Source: CAYQQU01 sp964419545
Lineage (GTDB): Bacteria > Bacteroidota > Bacteroidia > Chitinophagales > Saprospiraceae
Assembly (NCBI GenBank): GCA_964419545.1
Contig: CAYQQU010000038.1
Coordinates: forward strand, 1-56,016
DNA: 56,016 bases
Reading direction: 5' to 3'
In this document: one piece after another, positions 9,432 to 19,200 of the stretch
How positions within the stretch are numbered: the stretch's first letter is position 1
How the letters are laid out: every line of letters begins with the position of its first letter
Program-made: the position numbers and the translations under genes
The notes under the pieces: model-generated
What the model was told of the DNA's origin: nothing
Seen by the model: only the letters and a program-made list of their open reading frames with translations
Database searches by the model: none

Positions 9432-9537
9432 GGCGGGCGGTGTTTTGGGTAAGTTCCAATTTACATTTTTTTCTTAAAAATCTGTTAATTCCCGAATTGA
9501 GGTTAAATTAGCCCCCTACCACCAAATTAGAACGACC

Positions 9538-11145
9538 ATGGCCTTGCGTGACCTGAATTATCTGGCAGTGCTGTTCGGCGCTTTTTTCTTCATCGCCTGC
9601 CAGACGGCGCCCGTGTCGGAAGCGCCGCCGGCTTCGGCCGATCCCAAAGCGGAGCTTCCGCCTGACCAGCGCTTCGGCGAGCTTTTCGTCGCCGTACAAA
9701 CGAGTAAGGTATTTCCCGACGGAAAAACCTTCGTCGACTGCACGCCTAAATTCATTACCGACACCATTCTGGCGCGGTACGAAGCCCGCAAGGACGATCC
9801 GGCCTTCGATCTCGAAAGCTTCGTCGAGGCCCATTTTGAATTACCCGAAAAGCCCGCTTCCGGTTTCACCAGCGATACCAGCCGGAGCGCCGCCGAGCAC
9901 ATCAACGCCCTCTGGCCGGTGCTTACCCGCCGGCCCCAGCCCGACGATCCCGGCAGCATCCTGCCCCTGCCCCACCCCTACGTCGTACCCGGCGGGCGCT
10001 TCGGAGAGATCTATTACTGGGACAGCTACTTCACCATGCTCGGCCTGCAGACGGCCGGCAAGGTCGGGATGATCGAAAATATGGTCGACAATTTTTCCTT
10101 CCTCCTCGACACCATCGGTTTTATTCCCAACGGCAACCGCACCTACTTCCTGAGCCGCTCCCAACCGCCTTTCTACGCCCTGATGGTCGGGCTGCTCGCC
10201 GAAGAACGGGGCGATGACGTCTACCGCCGCTACCTGCCCTTCCTGGAAACGGAATATACCTTCTGGATGGCCGGCGCCGATCAGCTCGGAGAAAAAGGAG
10301 ATGCTCACCGGCGCGTGGTCGCGCTCGCCGACGGGCAGGTGCTCAACCGGTACTGGGACGACCGCAACGTCCCCCGCGCGGAGATGTACCACGATGACGT
10401 GAAAACAGCGGAGCACAGCACCACCGAACCGACCGAGCTGTTCCGCCACCTGCGCGCCGCCTGCGAATCGGGATGGGACTTCAGCAGCCGCTGGCTGGCT
10501 GACGAAAAGACCCTGGCGACCATCCACACGGCCGATATCATTCCGGTAGACCTCAACGCCCTGCTCTACCAGCTGGAAATGACCATCGCCCATGCCTACG
10601 AACTCCAGGGCGACACCCAAAACCAAGCGCAGTTCGCAGACCGCGCCGAAGCCCGTCGCATCGCCCTGCTGGAATACTGCTGGGACCCGGTGACCGGATT
10701 TTTTACCGACTACGATTTCGTCGCCGAGCGACCCACCGGAGTGCTTTCGCTGGCCGGCATGTTCCCCCTCTTCTTTAAGATGGCCGAACCCGAACAAGCC
10801 GAACAGGCGGCCCGCGTCATCGAACGCTTCTTCCTGAAACCCGGCGGCGTGGTCACCACGCTCAACCCTACCGGACAACAGTGGGACGCCCCCAACGGCT
10901 GGGCGCCCCTGCAGTGGATCACCATCCAGGGGCTGCGCCACTACGGCGAAGACAAGCTCGCTGAGCAGATCAAAACCCGCTGGATCGACCTCAACCTCCG
11001 GGTGTACCGCAATACGGGAAAAATGGTCGAAAAGTACAATGTCGAAGATATGTCGCTCGACGCCGGCGGCGGCGAATATCCCGTCCAGGACGGGTTTGGC
11101 TGGACCAACGGCGTTTTGCTGCGATTGCTGAATGAGGAAGGATAA
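9538..11145 (+). CDS. treA: Alpha,alpha-trehalase, GH37, lipoprotein
   Basis: The 535-residue enzyme hydrolyses trehalose to two glucose molecules. Both family signatures are present: PGGRFGEIYYWDSY at residues 151-164 and QQWDAPNGWAPLQW at 447-460. The probable catalytic acid is Asp314 in ESGWDFSSRW and the base Glu498 in MVEKYNV. The N-terminus is a lipoprotein signal ending FFFIAC (Cys21), so it should be anchored in the envelope, facing the periplasm or surface. It sits 13 bp before a galactose-mutarotase-type gene, which fits sugar catabolism. Length is normal for GH37. Confidence 0.95.
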   Translation: MALRDLNYLAVLFGAFFFIACQTAPVSEAPPASADPKAELPPDQRFGELFVAVQTSKVFPDGKTFVDCTPKFITDTILARYEARKDDPAFDLESFVEAHFELPEKPASGFTSDTSRSAAEHINALWPVLTRRPQPDDPGSILPLPHPYVVPGGRFGEIYYWDSYFTMLGLQTAGKVGMIENMVDNFSFLLDTIGFIPNGNRTYFLSRSQPPFYALMVGLLAEERGDDVYRRYLPFLETEYTFWMAGADQLGEKGDAHRRVVALADGQVLNRYWDDRNVPRAEMYHDDVKTAEHSTTEPTELFRHLRAACESGWDFSSRWLADEKTLATIHTADIIPVDLNALLYQLEMTIAHAYELQGDTQNQAQFADRAEARRIALLEYCWDPVTGFFTDYDFVAERPTGVLSLAGMFPLFFKMAEPEQAEQAARVIERFFLKPGGVVTTLNPTGQQWDAPNGWAPLQWITIQGLRHYGEDKLAEQIKTRWIDLNLRVYRNTGKMVEKYNVEDMSLDAGGGEYPVQDGFGWTNGVLLRLLNEEG

Positions 11146-11158
11146 TAAAACAAACGGC

Positions 11159-12106
11159 ATGTTCAGAAAACAAGAAACGACCTTCGGGCCCTTTCGCAAA
11201 CATATTTTCCGCGACGAAGCCTCCGGCAGTCAACTGGTGGTCGCTCCCGACCGCGGCGCCTGCCTGCTTTCCCTGACCGTAGGCGAAACCGAACTGCTCG
11301 ACGCCTACACCACCCACCAGGAACTCGACTTCGACCGGTGGGCCAAAAATATGCCGCTTTTTCCGTTTCCCAACCGGCTGGACGGCGGCCGCTACGAATG
11401 GCAGGGCGAAACCTACCAGTTCGACCTCTCGGACGAGATGACCGGCAACGCCATCCACGGCTTTGCCTCCGATCAGGCTTTCGAACTGGTGGTGAGCGAC
11501 CTGCGGGTAACCGCCGCCCGGGTACAGTACCGCCTGGTGTGCGACGGCAGCCGGGAGGCCTATCCCTTCCCCTGCACCTTCACCAACGAGATGACGCTTA
11601 CCGCCAACGGCCAGTTCACCATGGCGCTGGCCTGCACCAATAACGGCGCCGGCCCCATGCCGGTGGGCTTCGGCTTTCACCCCTATTTCCGCCTCGGCGA
11701 TCAGACGGATCATTACGAACTGCAGCTGCCGCCCAGCGAAATGATCGGCCTGGACAATCGCATGCTGCCCACCGGTAAACGCTACGCCTTCGACGATTTC
11801 GCATCCATCCGTCCGCTGCGCAGCACGGTGCTCGACAATTGTTTCGCTCCTACCGAAACAGGCGATCGCCTTTCCGCCATCCTCGCCGGCGCTAAAGGAA
11901 AAATGAACTACTGGCAGGAAACAGGCCCGGGCAAATTCAACTTCATCCAGGTCTTTACACCGCCCTACCGCACCTCACTGGCCATCGAACCCATGTCCTG
12001 CAATGTCAACGCCTTTAATAACGGAGAAGGGCTGATCACCCTCGCACCCCGCCAAACGGCGACAGCCCGGTGGGGATTCTCCTTTTCCCCTCCCGCCGGT
12101 TCGTAA
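11159..12106 (+). CDS. Aldose 1-epimerase family protein
   Basis: About 315 residues of the galactose mutarotase-like fold. Markers include FPFPNRLDGGRYEWQG near residue 65, the histidine in NAIHGFASDQAF near 95, GFGFHPYFRLG near 175 and a C-terminal IQVFTPPYRTSLAIEP. These carry the histidines and Glu expected of the active site. Such enzymes interconvert alpha and beta sugar anomers. It probably processes glucose released by the adjacent trehalase. An upstream in-frame ATG at 11132 overlaps the trehalase stop; I prefer 11159 because the conserved region starts at MFRKQETTFGPF, but both are possible. No signal peptide, so cytoplasmic. Confidence 0.88.
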   Translation: MFRKQETTFGPFRKHIFRDEASGSQLVVAPDRGACLLSLTVGETELLDAYTTHQELDFDRWAKNMPLFPFPNRLDGGRYEWQGETYQFDLSDEMTGNAIHGFASDQAFELVVSDLRVTAARVQYRLVCDGSREAYPFPCTFTNEMTLTANGQFTMALACTNNGAGPMPVGFGFHPYFRLGDQTDHYELQLPPSEMIGLDNRMLPTGKRYAFDDFASIRPLRSTVLDNCFAPTETGDRLSAILAGAKGKMNYWQETGPGKFNFIQVFTPPYRTSLAIEPMSCNVNAFNNGEGLITLAPRQTATARWGFSFSPPAGS

Positions 12107-12207
12107 AATATCTTCGGTTCCAAAATCGGTGGTGAGCTAAATTATTGGCTGGCTGTTCACGAACAAAAGAAAGAAGGCTTTTAGAACTTTATAAACACAG
12201 GTTTAAT

Positions 12208-12328
12208 GGTGTGTAACACAAGTTCCTTGTAAAAATTTTTGCTGAGTGCTCAATTTAAAAAGTTGATTTTCAGTAATTAAAAGCGTTTCCTTTCAAGAAA
12301 GGATCAGCAAAAATTTTTGTTACACACC
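12208..12328 (+). mobile_element. 121-bp MITE (family C), copy 1
   Basis: It has 10-bp terminal inverted repeats, GGTGTGTAAC and GTTACACACC, with an inner 15-bp inverted pair (AAAAATTTTTGCTGA and complement). The copy at 37613-37733 is the exact reverse complement as far as I can compare by eye. It is non-coding. The flanks here (GTTTAAT left, ATTTAAC right) are not a clean duplication. A mobilising transposase is not in the window. Confidence 0.8.
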
Positions 12329-12367
12329 ATTTAACCTACCACCCCAAAATCGATCAGTCTTTTTTTC

Positions 12368-12750
12368 CTCGTCGGCGCCGCTAAAGCGACAGGTCCGGGC
12401 CCGCCTAAAGGCGGGGTTCCTCGTCGGCGCCGCTCCAGTGCCGCTAAAGCGGCAGGTCCGGGCCCGCCTAAAGGCGGGGTTCCTCGTCGGCGCTGCTCCA
12501 GCGCCGCTAAAGCGGCAGGTCCGGGCCCGCCTAAAGGCGGGGTTCCTCGTCGGCGCCGCTCCAGTGCCGCNNNNNNNNNNNNNNNNNNNNNNNNNNNNNN
12601 NNNNNNNNNNNNNNNNNNNNNNNNNNNNNNNNNNNNNNNNNNNNNNNNNNNNNNNNNNNNNNNNNNNNNNTAAAGCGGCAGGTCCGGGCCCGCCTAAAGG
12701 CGGGGCTCCGGGGTAAAATACTTGGCACGGACCCGCCTAAAGGCGGGGCG
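12368..12750. repeat. 63-bp tandem hairpin array, interrupted by a gap
   Basis: Units start at 12368, 12420, 12483 and 12546; the complete ones are 63 bp and the first lacks about 11 bp. Each holds two hairpins, GCCGCTAAAGCGGC and CCCGCCTAAAGGCGGG, joined by AGGTCCGGG. A partial unit resumes after the N run and a lone CCCGCCTAAAGGCGGG ends the array at about 12747. The 63-bp period is a multiple of three, so an open frame persists through it, but it has no gene features. The array abuts the 3' end of the gene at 12775. Confidence 0.85.
12571..12670. other. Assembly gap (100 N)
   Basis: Exactly 100 N inside the 63-bp array, the conventional placeholder for a scaffold gap of unknown size. Sequence on both sides is the same repeat unit, so the array probably collapsed in assembly. 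Confidence 0.97.
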
Positions 12751-12774
12751 TCGAAGCAATCCTCCCGATTTCCC

Positions 12775-15450
12775 CTACCGCGCCAGGAGCACGTCACCGC
12801 GCACCACCTCTTCGCTGCCGTCGATGAGCAGCAGGCGGGCCGAGTATACGTAGACGCCCGGGTCCAGCGGAAGGCCTTTAAACCGGCCATCCCAGCCGGC
12901 GTTCTCGTCATTGGGCCGGAAATTTTCCGCCGCAAAGATCCGGCCGCCCCAGCGATCGAAGACCTGAAAAGAGAGGACCCGCTGCACTTGCACCGGATTG
13001 GCGAATACGGTGAGCCGGTCGTTGATCTGATCGCCGTCCGGAGAAAAAGCAGTGGGGATAAAAACGTCCACCCGCGGGTTGATGCGGATGCGTACGGAAG
13101 CCTCGTCGGTACAGCCGAACCGGTCGATAAACCGAACGGTATACACCTGTTCCTGCAGCGCGGTAAGAGCCGGTTCGAGGCAATCGCTGCAGCTGAGCCC
13201 GTCGCCGGGAATCCAGCGGATGCTGGCCAGCAATGTCGGCGGGATATTCAAAACGGGTTGGATCGTGCCGGTTTCGCCGAGGTTGAACTCCAGCTCGGCG
13301 GGCAGTTCCGCCATGTGTTGGTAAAGGGCCGGCATAGTGAACGGCTGTTCGTACCGGCACTCGTTGGCGTCCTGGATGATCAGATCATAAGACTCGCCCG
13401 GGATCAGCTGATCGAACAGCTGTTCGTCGTAAAACTGCTCCCCGTCCGTAGAATAATAATAAGGCGGGGTCCCGCCGCGAGCCGTCAGGTGCAGGGCCGA
13501 CCCGGCGAGGTCTTCGCAGTCGAATAGCACTTCTTCCAGGGGCGTCGGCGCAAAAACGGCGAAGGTCTGCTCTTTTTCGCACCCCCGGCCGTCCGTCAGG
13601 TGCAACGTATATTCCCCCGGGGGCAGATTGTCGATCTCGGCTTCCGGGGCCAGGCCGGCGCTCCAGTCAAACGTATAGGGTGGAGCGCCTTCCGTGATCT
13701 CGATGCGGATGCCGCCGTCGGCCGTATCGGCGCAGCTGGTGCTGTCGACGGCGGCCTGGATGTCGAGTTGCAGGAGGGCGACCTGCGCGTTGCTGTAGCC
13801 GTCGCCCCAGCAGTCAGCATCCCGGAAGCGTTCGATCGTATAGCTGCCGCCGAGCGTAGCCGGGAGCAGAAAACTGCTGTCGGTGATGCCGGTGATCGCC
13901 GGCTGTATCTGTCCGTCCACCGCGTATTCGAGCATCCAGGGAGGAGCGCCGGAAAAAGTGACCGGCAACCAGGCGGTATCGCCTTCGCACACCTCGGCGA
14001 AGCCGGTCAGCTCCGCCTCCGGCGGATCCTTGATGTGCACCCAGCCGGTGTCAGCGGCTACGTTGCCGCAGGCGTCGCTGACGGTAACCGAATAGGCATG
14101 CGGTGCTACCGGAGCCACCCATACGGCGGGCCCGGTAGCACCGGTGCTCCACTGGTAGGTGTAGCCGGGTCTGCCCCCCGTCACTTCGGGAGTGAGTTCC
14201 GTGGGGTTGACGCCGCAAAAGGCGGCGTCCGGCAAAGCAACCAGCAGCGGCGGCCCGTCGCGGATGATGGTCGTCGCTGAGTCGGCGTAACAGGCGCAGG
14301 GAATATCGAGAACGAGCACCAGCTTTTCGGGCAGTTCCGCAACCTGGTCGTTGATCGTATTGAGCAGCAGGTCGACCGAAGGTGAACCGGCGGGGATCGT
14401 GATCTGCCCGGGCAGGGGTTCAAAATCCTCGCCCTCCGTAGCCGTGCTGTTAGCGGAGATGGCGTAGCCGACGGTCAGCGGATTGTCCAACGCTTCCTGA
14501 TCCGAACGGGTAAAACGGAAACCGCCGTCGCCGCATCCTTCCGTAGCGCCGCCGGGAATAGTGGTCACCGACACGGCGCCTCCGATGTTGAAACTGCCGG
14601 CTTCGAGGAAGACCGCCGAGTCGTAGAAAGCGTCGCCGACATCACCGACCAGCAAGCGGATATGATAGGTCTCACACGGGATCAACCGGAGGCTGGCGGT
14701 GAGCTTGCGCGTGAAGCCGTCGTACTGAATGAGCGCCTGATTGGGCCAGTTGACGGGTTGGAGGTTGCACTGTTCGGCGTCGGCGGGCAATTCGTTGCGG
14801 ATAAAGTATTCGCTATTGTTGAGGTAATTGACGTCGTTGATGGCGACGTAGTCGTCGGTGCCCGGGATCAGCGCCACGTTCTCGGCCCCTTGTCCGAAAT
14901 TGCCCTCGATGCCGGGGCCGCTGATGAAAAAGCCGAACACATCGTTATAGATGCTGCCGACGAATTCACAGTATTCCTCGGAAGCGAAAACATAGCGGAA
15001 AGTGACGAAGGAGTCCAGCGGCACAAAATCGAACTCGATGCCGACGGCGTCCCGCACCGGACCGGTGGCCAGCAGGCCGAGGTCGCCGTCGCCGGAAGCA
15101 TCTGAAAAGTCGCCGCTATCGTCGGTGACGTCATTGGGCCCCTCGGCGTTCTGTACCGGGCCGGTGGAGAGGATGATGCCGCGATCGAGACCGATGACGT
15201 CCTGTCCGTTCTCGAAAAAGCCGATCCCCGCTTCATCGCCGATCGCTTCGATATTGCTGATGTTGTCACATACTCCTTTCACGAAGATGTTGCGCACCAG
15301 GTCTTCGACCGCGTAGTCGTCGTCGGTTTTCAGCCCTTCGGCAGGAGGCGGGCTGTGGGGAGGCTGCCGGAATACCCGGTTCCAATGCGCCCCCACACCC
15401 GCGGTGAGCAGGAGGGTCAGCGCAAACGTATGAACCAGGGCAATTCGCAT
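12775..15450 (-). CDS. Choice-of-anchor L, T9SS type B surface protein
   Basis: The 891-residue product has an N-terminal signal (ALVHTFALTLLLTAGVGA). Residues ~45-300 match the choice-of-anchor L domain (GIILSTGPVQNAEGPND, FRYVFASEEYCEFV, NDVFGFFISGPG). Several Ig/SprB-like segments follow (YTYQWSTGATGPAVWVAP, PYTFDWSAGLAPEAEIDNLPPG). The C-terminal ~95 residues are a gliding-associated type B sorting domain (VFIPTAFSPDGDQINDRLTV, FDRWGGRIF, GWDGRFKG, PGVYVYSARL). It should be exported by the type IX system and held on the cell surface, perhaps as an adhesin. Complete, with no frameshift. The promoter was not identified. Confidence 0.9.
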   Translation of the reverse strand: MRIALVHTFALTLLLTAGVGAHWNRVFRQPPHSPPPAEGLKTDDDYAVEDLVRNIFVKGVCDNISNIEAIGDEAGIGFFENGQDVIGLDRGIILSTGPVQNAEGPNDVTDDSGDFSDASGDGDLGLLATGPVRDAVGIEFDFVPLDSFVTFRYVFASEEYCEFVGSIYNDVFGFFISGPGIEGNFGQGAENVALIPGTDDYVAINDVNYLNNSEYFIRNELPADAEQCNLQPVNWPNQALIQYDGFTRKLTASLRLIPCETYHIRLLVGDVGDAFYDSAVFLEAGSFNIGGAVSVTTIPGGATEGCGDGGFRFTRSDQEALDNPLTVGYAISANSTATEGEDFEPLPGQITIPAGSPSVDLLLNTINDQVAELPEKLVLVLDIPCACYADSATTIIRDGPPLLVALPDAAFCGVNPTELTPEVTGGRPGYTYQWSTGATGPAVWVAPVAPHAYSVTVSDACGNVAADTGWVHIKDPPEAELTGFAEVCEGDTAWLPVTFSGAPPWMLEYAVDGQIQPAITGITDSSFLLPATLGGSYTIERFRDADCWGDGYSNAQVALLQLDIQAAVDSTSCADTADGGIRIEITEGAPPYTFDWSAGLAPEAEIDNLPPGEYTLHLTDGRGCEKEQTFAVFAPTPLEEVLFDCEDLAGSALHLTARGGTPPYYYSTDGEQFYDEQLFDQLIPGESYDLIIQDANECRYEQPFTMPALYQHMAELPAELEFNLGETGTIQPVLNIPPTLLASIRWIPGDGLSCSDCLEPALTALQEQVYTVRFIDRFGCTDEASVRIRINPRVDVFIPTAFSPDGDQINDRLTVFANPVQVQRVLSFQVFDRWGGRIFAAENFRPNDENAGWDGRFKGLPLDPGVYVYSARLLLIDGSEEVVRGDVLLAR

Positions 15451-16204
15451 AACCTTTATTCAATTAGAGACAAGCAGAATAAATCGTGCAAAATCAGGTC
15501 CGCAAGGGGTAGAAGAGGATGCTACCGAGGGGAATAGCAGTAGGCATCGATTTTGTTGCAAGGTCGCTTTCCGACGGCGCCGAAAGGCCGCATCCAAGCG
15601 GTAAGGGTGTTGAAGCAAAAATAGCACTTTTCTGGTTCTCGCCCTATTCGATCGCATTTTTTCTTAATCTGTTTCTGCGATCTACCTATTTTCCTGAAAA
15701 TTGGCGACGCCTCTTTTATTATAAAAAAAATTATAATAACTTCGCCTTGCCAGAAAGTGATAGAGAGGCCGGAAAAATCGGCCGTCACGAGGCTTAAAAG
15801 GGTTTGAAACCACCCCCTCACTTCTCGAATTATCGCACCAGTACCATTATCTTTGGGGGAGCGCTGTACCATTCGTTTACGCCGGAATTTCCCCCGATCG
15901 ATCAAACGCCGCCCTTGTTTCACCGACAAGCGTCGCCGACGGCGGTCGGTTGCCGAGGCGGCCGGCATCCCCTACTTGCAACCGCTTTGAGAGGCGTCAC
16001 CAACCTTTCCGGACCGGATATTTTACTTGTGGCCGGCCGTTTTGCGCGTTCATCCGCATTGCCATCTGACGAGAGCCCCATTCCAAAAGTAAGCAGGCGC
16101 TGCCTCCCCTTCAGGACCCGGCGGGTTCTTTGCGACGGATAGCGTATTCCCCCGATATACGACAGAAACAGACAAAATAACTATAGTAAAAACCGATATC
16201 TCCT
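15451..16204. other. Intergenic region between divergent surface-protein genes
   Basis: About 750 bp with no convincing gene. Short open frames exist on both strands (such as 15804-16142) but lack recognisable domains. The left part is AT-rich around 15650-15740 (runs of T and ATTATAAAAAAAATTATAAT), a plausible place for promoters of either flanking gene. I found no exact TAnnTTTG box with a proper upstream TTG. Confidence 0.5.
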
Positions 16205-19200
16205 ATGCGAATGCCACGATTACTTCAAGTTATTCTCCTTTTGTTCGCAGTATGGGTTTTCCCACAAGCCCAGACCAATGTGGAATGCATTAGCGACGCT
16301 ACCATCAGCGCGCAGGGCAATGTGGATGAGATCTCTATCTGCCAGGGAGACGACCTCCCCGACGTCGTTCGGTTTCGGACCAGCACCCTCGCTACGCCGT
16401 TCGGGTACGTGGTTACCGACGAAAACAACAACATCTTACTGGTGACCCTGAGCTCGGTCATCGACCTGGAAGGGCTGCCCCAGGGCAACCTGCGGGTATG
16501 GGCCTTTTCGTTTATCGGCGAATTGCTCGCCGAGCCCGGCATGAACGCCGCCACGGATCAGCTCGGAAGCATCTGCTCGGCGCTGACGACCAACTTCATC
16601 ACGATCTCCAGCGTCATCCCCGAAGGAGGAACGGTGGCCACCGATGAGGGCCTCAGCTCCGTGGTGGTCTGTGTCGGCGACGGCGTGCCCGACATCGTCA
16701 ATTTCACCACTACCAGCACCAGCAGTTCCTACACCTACGCCATCACCGACGAAGACGGGATCATCCTGGCTTTCGCGGACGGCGACAGCTTTGACTTTGA
16801 CGGAGCCGGCGTCGGCGTCTGCCGCGTTTACGGCATCTCGCACGCCGGTGCGATCATCGCCGAAATAGGCGACAGCATCTTCGACGGCCCGCTGGCGGAA
16901 GAATGCGCCGACCTGTCGGACAACTTCATCGAAGTCGATCGCCTGCAACCCGACGGCGGAACGGTCAGCCTGACCAACGGGGAAACGACCGCCACCGTCT
17001 GCGTAGGTGACGGCGAACCGGACGTGCTTTCTTTCCAGAATACCTCGACCGCCGCCACGCCCTACGTCTACGTCATCACTGACGAAAACAACGTCATCCT
17101 GGCCCTGGCCGACGGCAACACCTTCGATTTCGACGGGGCCGGCGCCGGCGTCTGCCGGGTGTGGGGCCTGTCTTATACCGGCAACCTCCTGGCGCAACCC
17201 GGCGATGACGCCGCCGCAGCGCCGCTGGCCGACGATTGTTTCGAACTATCCGAGAACTTCATCACCGTAGACCGACGCGATGTCGACGGCGGGGAGCTCA
17301 ATCTGAGCGACGGCAGCACTGAAACGGTGGTCTGCCTCAACGAAGCCGACGCCACGCTCTCCTTTACCAATACCTCCGCTTCTACCGAAAACTACGTATA
17401 CGTCATCACCGACGAAGACAACAACATTCTGGCCGTAGCCGACGGCGACACCTTCGATTTCAGCGACGCGCCGGCCGGCATCTGCCGCGTCTGGGGCCTC
17501 TCCTTTACCGGTGACCTCATCGCCGAAGTCGGCGATAACGCCGCCGCCGTAGCCCTCTCCGATGAGTGCTTCGAACTGTCGTCCAACTTCATTACCGTCG
17601 ACCGCGTGGCCGTCGACGGCGGAACGGTCAACCTGAGTGACGGCAGCACCGAAACGGTCGCCTGCGTCAACGACGGAACAGCCGATGTGCTCAGCTTCGA
17701 AAATACCTCTGACGCCACGGCCGACTACCTCTACGTCATCACCGACGAAGACAACCTGATCCTGGCCGTGACGGATGCCGATACATTCGACTTTTCCAAC
17801 GCCCTGCCCGGTATCTGCCGCATCTGGGGGCTTTCCCTGACGGGAGGCCTCTCGGCTACGCTGGGCGACGACGCCGGCGCGGTGGACCTCTCCACCGAGT
17901 GCTTCGACCTCTCCGACAACTTCATCACCGTCAACCGCAAAGAAGCCGAGGGCGGTTCGGTATCCCTGCCCGGAGGAGCTACGGAAGCCACGATCTGCGC
18001 CGGTGACGACGAAGCCGACATACTGACTTTCGAAAATACTTCGGACGCCGACCTGGACTACGTCTACCTGGTGACCGACGAAGACAATAATATCCTGACG
18101 ATCCCGCCCGGCGATGCGTTCGACTTCAACGAAGCGCCGCCCGGCGTCTGCCGCGTCTGGGGCCTCTCCTACTCCGGCAACCTGACGGCCGCCGCCGGCG
18201 ATAACGCCGCCGCCGTAGCCCTCTCCGACGAATGCTTCGACCTCTCCGATAACTTCATCACCGTTACCCGCGTCGAGGTCGACGGCGGTGAAGTGACGCT
18301 TCCGGGCGGCGCCGTCGAGACCAATATCTGCGGCAACGACGGCATCGCGGATACCGTAACCGTGGTGACTACTTCCGGTGCGACGGGCTCCTACCTCTAC
18401 GTACTGACCGACACCACCAACACCATCCTCAGCGTTTCTCTGACGCCGGATGTAAGCATCAGCGACGACTTCTCGAACGTGACGCGGATCTGGGGCCTCT
18501 CCTTTACCGGCAACCTCACCGCCGGGATCGGAGATGACGCCGCCGCCGTCCCCCTGTCCGACGAATGCTTCGAACTGTCGTCGGTATTCGTCACCGTCAC
18601 CAAAAAGCTGGTGAACGGCGGCCCGGTAGCGACCGAAGACGGCAGCACCGAAGTATCGCTTTGCGTCAATGACGGTGAACCGGACGTGGTCACCACCGTC
18701 ATCGACAGCACACAGGTGCTGGGAGACAACTACATATTCGTCATCACCGACGACGAGAACAATATTCTCGACTTCTCCGATGACGGCCTGGTCGATTTCG
18801 AAGGCGTGCCGCCCGGCGTCTGCCGCATCTGGGGACTGGCGTACAGCGGCAACCTCACGGCCATGATCGGCGATAACGCCGCCGCAGTTGACTTATCTGA
18901 CGAGTGCTTCGATCTGTCGGACAACTTCATTACCGTCAACCGCATCGCCGTCGACGGCGGTACCGTCAGCCTGAGCAACGGCGATACGAGCATCGACATC
19001 TGCGTGGGCGACGGCGAATCCGACCAGCTCGACTTTTCGACCACCTCGATGGCCGGCGCCAGCTACGTCTTCGTGGTGACCGACGAAGAGAACAACATCC
19101 TCAACCTGTCGTTCAGCTCGCTGATCGACTTTGAGTTCGCCGGCAACGGCATCTGCCGCCTGTGGGGCGTTTCCTATACGGGCAACTTCCTGGCGGGCAT

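Noticed and set aside
12438..12716. Repetitive open frame across the tandem array
   Set aside because: A result of the 63-bp period being divisible by three; it runs through N and encodes only repeat peptide.
12368..12750. Possible CRISPR array
   Set aside because: Units are contiguous with no unique spacers; there is no cas gene in the window.
15804..16142. 112-residue plus-strand frame in the gap before the 18-repeat gene
   Set aside because: No domain, low-quality composition, no promoter or neighbour support.
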